From positions 1 to 7,856 of the forward strand of contig CAYSUS010000189.1 of NCBI GenBank assembly GCA_964434165.1: a DNA stretch of 7,856 bases, read 5' to 3'. The notes beneath the pieces are model-generated. The model was not told the origin of the DNA and did not search any database. It was given only the letters and a program-made list of their open reading frames with translations. Numbering within the stretch: position 1 is the first letter of the stretch; each line of letters begins with the position of its first letter. This document shows, piece after piece, positions 1-4,586 of the stretch. A program made the translations under genes and the position numbers. Source of the stretch: CAYSUS01 sp964434165. GTDB taxonomy: Bacteria > Planctomycetota > Planctomycetia > Pirellulales > Thermoguttaceae.

Positions 1-14
1 ATACCCAGAGACGG

Positions 15-37
15 CACTGGCTGACAAGCAGCCAGTG
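15..37. repeat. Perfect hairpin, REP-like or terminator-like palindrome
   Basis: The arms CACTGGCTG and CAGCCAGTG are exact reverse complements of 9 bp around a 5-nt loop (ACAAG). The flanks (ggca... on one side, ...ggcaccc on the other) extend the symmetry imperfectly. There is no T-tract on either side, so a simple intrinsic terminator is not well supported. Intergenic palindromes built on a CACTGG/CCAGTG core followed by GGCACCC look familiar to me from planctomycete genomes, but that is memory and not a search. Only one copy occurs in this window. It lies about 30 bp beyond the stop of the minus-strand frame at 68-166. Confidence 0.7.
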
Positions 38-67
38 GCACCCGACGCGCGGCGTTCGCAATCCCGC

Positions 68-166
68 TCACGCGGCCCGCTTCACACGCACGGCGGGCAC
101 GTGCTTCCGCCCGGCGAGGAACTCGACTTCGAGATCCACCTGGACGCCGGGCTTGGCCTTCGCCAC
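68..166 (-). CDS. Possible 32-residue protein or 3' remnant of a longer gene
   Basis: Read on the minus strand from a GTG, this frame gives a short basic peptide that begins MAKAKPGVQVDLEVEF and ends in VPAVRVKRAA before TGA. Almost every codon ends in G or C, as expected for a real gene in a GC-rich genome, and the peptide has a sensible strand-like pattern. The same frame stays open further upstream without an ATG, so it could equally be the C-terminal remnant of a longer decayed gene. There is no clear Shine-Dalgarno before the GTG. I do not recognise the family, and it may be a chance frame. Confidence 0.28.
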   Translation of the reverse strand: MAKAKPGVQVDLEVEFLAGRKHVPAVRVKRAA

Positions 167-361
167 GGCCCACGGCCTGGCCCACGGCGAGCCCCGCGAA
201 CGACTCGCGGCCTCGTGCTGGCGGCAACCAGCGGCGAGACGCGCCCTAGAGCGGAAGGCTGAAAAGCACCACTGGAAGCACCTCGCCCTCTAGCTGTCGC
301 CCTGACTCCTTAGGCACGTTTGCCTTTGGGCGATCTGTCCTCCCGTCTCCGGAGCCAGGTT
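167..361. other. Stretch with no recognisable gene
   Basis: Nothing in any frame resembles a known family. A small inverted repeat (AGGCA, CGTT loop, TGCCT, at 312-325) is followed by only three T residues, which is too weak to call a terminator. The stretch ends at an in-frame TAG (361-363) that closes the methyltransferase frame upstream, so the missing front half of that gene is not here. Confidence 0.5.
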
Positions 362-386
362 AGAGGTTCGAATCCTGTCGCACGCG
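362..386 (+). other. tRNA T-arm-like fragment
   Basis: The sequence AGAGG-TTCGAAT-CCTGT has a canonical T-loop (TTC, R, A at the invariant positions) and a 5-bp stem with one mismatch. It is followed by CGCACGC, which could be the 3' half of an acceptor stem. I looked 45 to 55 nt upstream for a matching 5' acceptor half (GCGTGCG-like) and for an anticodon stem with U33, and found neither. At most this is the 3' end of a tRNA, as is left at phage attachment sites. It may also be chance, because it merges into the methyltransferase frame. Confidence 0.25.
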
Positions 387-648
387 AGCGATTCAGTACT
401 CGTCGCGGCCGGGCGAGAACGTGCTGGACCTGTTCGCCGGAAGCGGGAGCACGCTGATCGGCTGTGAGCAGACGGGCCGCAAGTGCTTCACCATGGAGCT
501 CGACTGCCTGTATGCCGACGTGGTCGTGCAGCGGTGGGAGCAGTTCACGGGAAGGAAGGCACAGCGACTTCCTCTGGAAACGTCGACTAACGACGACGGC
601 GCCAGTAGCCGGGGCGCCGGCTCGTGTGAGCCACAGCCACGATCCTGA
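385..648 (+). pseudogene. C-terminal fragment of phage-type DNA methyltransferase (N6/N4 amino-MTase family)
   Basis: The frame reads RAIQYSSRPGEN then VLDLFAGSGST, followed by LIGCEQTGRKCFTMELD and YADVVVQRWEQFTGRKA. DLFAGSGST (427-453) is the S-adenosylmethionine-binding motif I. In the beta-class (permuted) DNA amino-methyltransferases common in phages and next to ParB-like domains, this motif lies near the C-terminus, so this is the end of such an enzyme. The catalytic (D/N)PP(Y/F) half is absent: the frame is closed by TAG at 361-363 and no catalytic motif is seen upstream. The fragment has no start and cannot methylate DNA alone. After GRKAQR (about 570) the family resemblance fades, and the last codons overlap the 3' end of the convergent toxin gene. 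An internal GTG at 421 is unlikely to be a real start. Confidence 0.75.
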
Positions 649-889
649 CGAGGTCAGGGGACACCTCGCGAAAGATGAGCACGTACGGGAATCGCTTCAC
701 GCGCACCCATCGATATGAGGTCCCAAGCCTGGCGAGCATCGCGCGCTTTGTCGAGACACGGTCCACCGCGCGATCGACGGCAGCCCGGAAGCGTTCGGCG
801 ACATCCGCCGATCGGGCCGCATACCAGTCACGGGCCAACCGGTACTCGCGCGCGGCCAGCCGGTGGAAGACGACCTCGGTCTGGGGCAT
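587..889 (-). CDS. RelE/ParE-family toxin
   Basis: This 100-residue basic protein has the layout of the RelE/ParE superfamily. An N-terminal helical hairpin (about residues 10-45, REYRLARDWYAARSADVAERF) is followed by a beta-sheet core with the family signature RFPYVLIFREV (66-76) and then VAVAHTSRRPGYW (84-96). Related toxins are either ribosome-dependent mRNA interferases or gyrase poisons. The AHxxRRPGYW ending is typical of the group paired with PF09720-type antitoxins, and the target cannot be assigned. It shares one base with the antitoxin gene just upstream (TGATG, the A belonging to both stop and start), so translation is probably coupled. Length and motifs look intact. Its 3' end overlaps the methyltransferase remnant on the opposite strand. 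Confidence 0.9.
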   Translation of the reverse strand: MPQTEVVFHRLAAREYRLARDWYAARSADVAERFRAAVDRAVDRVSTKRAMLARLGTSYRWVRVKRFPYVLIFREVSPDLVRIVAVAHTSRRPGYWRRRR

Positions 890-1098
890 CAGCCTTCGGC
901 CTTCAGCTCCGACCAGGGGACGTCCCCGTCGCTGTCCGCAAACCGGCGATCGAGTTCCTCGATCAGATGCTCGTCGTCCAGAGAGAGCGTGTCGTCCTCC
1001 GGGGGAAGCGTGCTCATCAACCGGGATACGAGCGCGAGTCGATCGTTCTCGGGAAGCTGCAACGCCGCTTCAAGAATGGACGGGAGATCGGTCTGCAT
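889..1098 (-). CDS. Antitoxin, addiction-module component (TIGR02574/PF09720-like)
   Basis: This is a 69-residue acidic protein beginning MQTDLPSILEAALQLPENDR and ending PWSELKAEG. The pattern of an N-terminal helix with LPExDRLALVSRLMSTL, an acidic middle (DDTLSLDDEHLIEELDRR, about 36-52) and a terminal PWSEL is that of the putative addiction-module component family, which sits immediately before RelE/ParE toxins. It should bind and neutralise the toxin encoded next to it. I chose the start at 1098 because a GAGGTGA Shine-Dalgarno lies 5 nt before it. The frame is open for 84 more codons upstream, but that extension is unlike the family and would run through the promoter. Short antitoxins of this type often lack a DNA-binding fold, so autoregulation is uncertain. 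Confidence 0.9.
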   Translation of the reverse strand: MQTDLPSILEAALQLPENDRLALVSRLMSTLPPEDDTLSLDDEHLIEELDRRFADSDGDVPWSELKAEG

Positions 1099-1103
1099 GG
1101 AAT

Positions 1104-1110
1104 TCACCTC
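1104..1110 (-). promoter_or_regulatory. Ribosome binding site of the antitoxin
   Basis: GAGGTGA on the minus strand lies 5 nt before the ATG at 1098. It decides the start against the longer in-frame extension. Confidence 0.75.
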
Positions 1111-1152
1111 GGGCCCGGTGCCGCGCTGCGGTGGCCGCACTTCACACGACTC

Positions 1153-1182
1153 ATTATGCCCGGCGTTCGGCTCGCATGGCAA
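1153..1182 (-). promoter_or_regulatory. Candidate sigma-70-type promoter of the toxin-antitoxin operon
   Basis: On the minus strand, TTGCCA (1182-1177, 5 of 6 to TTGACA) and CATAAT (1158-1153, 5 of 6 to TATAAT) are separated by 18 bp. Transcription would start near 1146, leaving a leader of about 48 nt that carries the antitoxin ribosome binding site. It lies in the 117-bp gap between the antitoxin and the divergent DUF1937 remnant. An AT-rich hexamer stands out in this GC-rich sequence, but the match is by eye. Confidence 0.45.
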
Positions 1183-1215
1183 TCCCCCGCGTCCGCCCCG
1201 GACGGGACGTGCGTC

Positions 1216-1428
1216 ATGATCTACCTCGCATCTCCCTACAGCCACGACGACCCGGCCGTGCGCCAAGAGCGTTTCGACGCCGCCTGCCGCGCGGCCGCGG
1301 AGCTCGTGCGGCAGGGCAAGACCGTGTTCCGCCCCGTGGCCCATAGCCACGCCATTTGCCGCTACGGCCTACCTTGGGACTGGCGGTTCGAGGCCCTGCC
1401 GGCGCCGCTGGAGGAGGAGAAGAAGTAG
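1216..1428 (+). pseudogene. Truncated DUF1937-family protein (nucleoside deoxyribosyltransferase-like)
   Basis: Residues 1-56 match the N-terminal half of DUF1937 (PF09152): MIYLASPYSHDDPAVRQERF, then AACRAAAELVRQGKTVFRPVAHS and YGLPWDW. The family resembles nucleoside 2-deoxyribosyltransferases, is frequent in phages and islands, and usually has 100 or more residues. Here the second half, with the expected LxGWxxSxGVxxE-type region, is missing. After DWRFEALPAP the protein ends in LEEEKK and TAG, a tail I do not recognise as part of the family. I see no continuation in the other frames through 1536. An upstream GGGACG is only a weak ribosome binding site. It may still be translated as a 70-residue product, but is probably non-functional. 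Bases 1429-1536 after it show no gene. Confidence 0.7.
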
Positions 1429-1536
1429 CAGACGTCCGCCGGACAATCCGGCCGCTGGTCCTCAAGAGCCCATTAACCCCAGAGTCGCCATCTGAGCCTA
1501 GAGGGTGGATACGACTGCGATCTCTCGTTTCTCTGC

Positions 1537-1635
1537 CTATCTTCGCAATCCGCTGCGCCTCTGGAGTGGGGAGGCCGCAGCAGCGAGCAGGACGGAATCC
1601 TCGAGGAAGTGGCGGCGTGCCAGAGTCCGGTACAT
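1537..1635 (-). pseudogene. N-terminal stub of a Tat-exported protein (Gfo/Idh/MocA oxidoreductase-like signal)
   Basis: The first 32 codons read MYRTLARRHFLEDSV, then LLAAAASPLQRRSGLRR and TAG. The twin-arginine motif RRHFL followed by EDSxLLAAAA is the typical export signal of periplasmic Gfo/Idh/MocA-type oxidoreductases and sugar-phosphate-isomerase-like proteins in planctomycetes. The hydrophobic run then stops abruptly and nothing like a mature domain follows in any frame, so the gene was cut here. It starts 47 bp after the stop of the upstream propeller gene on the same strand, as a third operon member would. An in-frame ATG at 1674 gives an N-terminus 13 residues longer; I prefer 1635 because Tat motifs lie near the start, although neither start has a strong Shine-Dalgarno. 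The exact enzyme class cannot be told from the signal alone. Confidence 0.6.
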
Positions 1636-1682
1636 CAGACCCGCCCGTTCAGGCGATTCGAAAGTGAACGTCATCGACGAGC

Positions 1683-4481
1683 TCACTCGATCGCGCACGA
1701 CTCTTCTACCGCGTATCTCAGCCGGATCGACGCAAGCCGGTGGTTCAGTATATCCGACACGTACACACGGTTCTCGTCCTTCGCCACAGCGAACGGAAAC
1801 CCGAAAGCAATGGGCGGCTCGGGCTCCTGGCTGCCCGGCCCGGCCGAGTCGGCATTGCCGTAGGCGCCGAAACGCATTAGGCGGTTTCCGCCCGTGTCGG
1901 TCACCTCAACGCAGAAGCGGAACGGGTTGGGCAGGAACACGCGGCCGTAGGGGTCCACGGCGAAGCGGCCCTGATAACAGGCGCATCCCGGGTCGCCCCA
2001 GGGATGCCCGCTGGCCGAGCAAGGACCGAAGCCCGCGTAGCGCCACTCGGCGCCGGCAACGGCCGCTTCCCGGTCGAGGTATCCCGACCGGTAAAAGGTG
2101 GCGCCCGGAAGGGGGGCCGCGGGGTATTCATCTCGCTTCGGCCTCCGCCAGACGGTTCCGCCCTCGGTCCCGAACTTCAGCACGGCGCCCCAGTGCCAGA
2201 GGTAGGGATTCTGATAGGGATAGCACCACGGGACCGGGCGCTTACCGCCGGACTCCTTGGCGCCCCGCAGGGCGTCGTGCCACCACCACCAGCTTGCCGG
2301 GCCGCGACCTTGGGCGCCAGGGAGCACCTCAGCAAACTCTGCAGGATAGGGCCGATCGGCCGGCTTGACGTTCGCCCCCACGTAGACGTTGCCCGATGCG
2401 TCCACGCCCACGCCGCCGTCGCCTACACCCAGACCCGATACAAGCCGGTCTTCCCGCAGCGTGCCGTCGGGGGCGTAGACCATCAGCCGGGCAGCGCTCT
2501 GGCCGCCGCCCCCCAGAAACTGGTTGGCAATGGCGTAGACGGTACCGTCCGGGCCGATTGCCAGCCCCCGCCCGCTGATCTCGCCGCGGGCAAAGAACGG
2601 CACGTTGATCGCGCTGTCGCCCGAGGACGCGAAGGGCAGCGGCCGGCCCTCCGGATCGAAACGCAGGACCGCGTTGCTGGCCCAGGGGCCGTATCCGTAG
2701 ATACTGCCCTCCGAGTCCAGCGCCACCTCATACCGCTTCGCGATGCTTTTGGGCAGGGGCGACGTCTCCCCGGAGGGTATCTCGATGGCGACGTAGCCAC
2801 CCTTGCGCGGCGCTCCGTTCAGACCGTACAGGGCCGTGCGTCCCTTGGCCACGATACGCTTGTGGGCCGGGTCGGCCGCCAGGAACGTCGGCCAGGGAAG
2901 GCCGCCGTCGTCGGTCACGTCCTGCCCCACCTCGAGAGCTTCGCCCTTGTCGACCACGGGCACCAGGCTCACGTGCGTATTGTCCCAGCCGTACTTTCGC
3001 TCGTTGACCAGGGCCACCCAGAGGCGCGGGGGTTCCGCTGCCGCGTCCAGGGCCATTGCCCACGGAAACGGTCTCTCGGGCCGAAACGTCCCCTGGGGCA
3101 GCACGCCAAGATGGGGCACCGTCGAGAAAGCGGCCAGCTCCGTGCTCTTTCCTTCCTTGAGGGGCGAGAACTTCGTCACCCTGCCGCACCGGTCGCCCCA
3201 GGCGGCCGTCAAGTCGTTCGTCGAGAGGACGTAGATCGCGCGCGTGGCAGGGTGGACGGCGATCTGGTGAGGGTCGTCGATCGCGATCTTGCCGAGCAGC
3301 TCGCCGCCGGCCGTGAAGACCATCACCCGGTGGTTGAAATGGTCGCACACGTAGAGGTTGCCGTCGGGGTCCGTGGCCAGGCCGCGCGGCCAGTTGAAGT
3401 GTCGGTGATCTTCCCCGGGCTCACCAGCCCCAAGGAAGGGCTTGCCCAGCTCTTGGTCAGTCCACTTCAGTCGGTACACGGCGTGCCGGTTGTTGAACTG
3501 TTTGCGGGTCGGCCCGGGCGTGGCTTTTCCGTCGAGCACGTTCGTCAGGTAAACCCACTTGCCGTCGGGACTGGTGGCCACGGCGCTAAAGGCCCACGCC
3601 TTGGTGTCGCCCGCGCCGCCGCCCAGGTAGCCAACCGGCGCGCGGATCCGCGGCCCGACGAAACCCGTTTCTTCCGGGGCGCCACCTTGCGGATGAAGCG
3701 CCAGCAGATGCTGCGGCGGGCCGTTCTCCGCCCAGTTGCCCACTCCGCTCACCAGCAACAGGTGTCCCCGAGGGCTGAAGACCATCTGCTGCTCTCGGAG
3801 CGAGGCCGTTAGCGGCGCCAGGGTTTGAGAATGTCCGTTGAACACGATGGGCAGGCGCTGACCTTCGACAATGAGCTCGCCCATCGGCGTGGTCCGTTCC
3901 GGCGGCGTGTTGGCCGGGTAGGGCAGGACCGTGCGCAGGTACTTTCCCTCCCGGTCGAAGACCCGCACCTCCGTCTTCCCGTTGAAGTAGGAGAGCAGCA
4001 CGAAAAGCTCGCCCCCGGGGCCGACCGTCATGCCGCGGAACGCCACGTCGAAGTTGTTGTGGCTGCGTCCCAGGTACTTCTCCAGCTCGGCCTCAAGCCC
4101 CAGACGCACGCGGACGCTGGCCGCCTCGACCGGTTTGCCCGCGTCGTCCTTGCGGTCCCAGGTCAAGTCCTGCCTAAGCGAGCCCTTTTGAAACGGCGCC
4201 GGTGCGTGCTCGCCCAGCAGTCCCGCCGCGAGATGGCGTACGACATTGCCTTCGCTGTCCAGCATGGCCACCTCGACGTCGGTCGGCTCCTTCACCGCAA
4301 AGGTGATGCGAACGCTTTCCGCGGTCTTCTCGACACGGGGCTTCTCGGCGAACGCGGCCGCCGCCGTCTCGCTCCGGACGGCAAGCGGTGCCTCGTAGGT
4401 TTCCGCTCGGGCGCCGGCCGTCGCCGCCGTGAACGCCAGGAGAAGTCCAATCGGAGGAATCGCCCTCGTCATCGTTGCCAT
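1683..4481 (-). CDS. Secreted NHL-repeat/beta-propeller protein, second of a tandem pair
   Basis: This 932-residue protein has a Sec signal peptide (about 1-26, hydrophobic IGLLLAF core, cleavage after AGARA). An FlgD-like Ig module follows (about 48-130), with VAMLDSEGNVVRHL and a WDRKDDAGKPV loop. The long propeller body includes an NHL repeat (364-389, WPRGLATDPDGNLYVCDHFN) and further YVAD/VYVG-type blades (about 300-320, 585-610, 637-652, 687-702). The C-terminal part is rich in aromatics and cysteines: WWWW at 731-734, and C753, C821, C833, C835, C857 and C929. It ends with a last blade (NRVYVSDILNHR). NHL propellers usually bind partners or ligands, and no catalytic motif is recognisable. 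Cysteines C833 and C835 form GCAC, not a haem CxxCH. It follows its paralogue after 105 bp. GGAG 9 nt before the ATG at 4481 supports this start. Substrate and function are unknown. Confidence 0.88.
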   Translation of the reverse strand: MATMTRAIPPIGLLLAFTAATAGARAETYEAPLAVRSETAAAAFAEKPRVEKTAESVRITFAVKEPTDVEVAMLDSEGNVVRHLAAGLLGEHAPAPFQKGSLRQDLTWDRKDDAGKPVEAASVRVRLGLEAELEKYLGRSHNNFDVAFRGMTVGPGGELFVLLSYFNGKTEVRVFDREGKYLRTVLPYPANTPPERTTPMGELIVEGQRLPIVFNGHSQTLAPLTASLREQQMVFSPRGHLLLVSGVGNWAENGPPQHLLALHPQGGAPEETGFVGPRIRAPVGYLGGGAGDTKAWAFSAVATSPDGKWVYLTNVLDGKATPGPTRKQFNNRHAVYRLKWTDQELGKPFLGAGEPGEDHRHFNWPRGLATDPDGNLYVCDHFNHRVMVFTAGGELLGKIAIDDPHQIAVHPATRAIYVLSTNDLTAAWGDRCGRVTKFSPLKEGKSTELAAFSTVPHLGVLPQGTFRPERPFPWAMALDAAAEPPRLWVALVNERKYGWDNTHVSLVPVVDKGEALEVGQDVTDDGGLPWPTFLAADPAHKRIVAKGRTALYGLNGAPRKGGYVAIEIPSGETSPLPKSIAKRYEVALDSEGSIYGYGPWASNAVLRFDPEGRPLPFASSGDSAINVPFFARGEISGRGLAIGPDGTVYAIANQFLGGGGQSAARLMVYAPDGTLREDRLVSGLGVGDGGVGVDASGNVYVGANVKPADRPYPAEFAEVLPGAQGRGPASWWWWHDALRGAKESGGKRPVPWCYPYQNPYLWHWGAVLKFGTEGGTVWRRPKRDEYPAAPLPGATFYRSGYLDREAAVAGAEWRYAGFGPCSASGHPWGDPGCACYQGRFAVDPYGRVFLPNPFRFCVEVTDTGGNRLMRFGAYGNADSAGPGSQEPEPPIAFGFPFAVAKDENRVYVSDILNHRLASIRLRYAVEESCAIE

Positions 4482-4490
4482 TTTGGGTGT

Positions 4491-4494
4491 CTCC
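4491..4494 (-). promoter_or_regulatory. Ribosome binding site of the second propeller gene
   Basis: GGAG on the minus strand lies 9 nt before the ATG at 4481. The next in-frame ATG (codon 4) has no such site. The rest of the 105-bp gap between the two propeller genes holds only a short CCGG-AGAT-CCGG inverted repeat (4571-4582) and no clear promoter or terminator, so the two genes are probably co-transcribed. Confidence 0.55.
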
Positions 4495-4586
4495 GTTGTG
4501 AGTTTGTTGTGGCAAGGCCGAGCGCGTTGACCATCGCGGAATCGTCGTCGGCTACCATACTTGCGGAAAGCCGGATCTCCGGTGTC

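Noticed and set aside
310..386. Complete tRNA gene
   Set aside because: Only a T-arm is convincing. No matching 5' acceptor half, D-arm or anticodon loop with T at position 33 could be found upstream.
804..811. Possible cytochrome c-type haem motif in the GCPC/GCAC regions of the propellers (residue numbers)
   Set aside because: The motif is CxC followed by W or Y. No CxxCH occurs in either protein, so haem c attachment is not supported.
675..1346. 223-codon plus-strand open frame
   Set aside because: It runs antisense through the toxin-antitoxin pair, which has strong family matches. The plus-strand product is arginine-rich without family features.
2004..3812. 602-codon plus-strand open frame
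   Set aside because: It is antisense to the second propeller gene, which has a signal peptide, domains and a ribosome binding site. The plus-strand product shows none of these.
4469..4558. 29-codon minus-strand frame overlapping the start of the second propeller gene
   Set aside because: It could be a coupling leader peptide, but it has no Shine-Dalgarno and no recognisable sequence, so chance is more likely.
4571..4582. Short inverted repeat CCGG-AGAT-CCGG after the first propeller gene
   Set aside because: The stem has only four pairs and there is no T-tract, so it is not a credible terminator.
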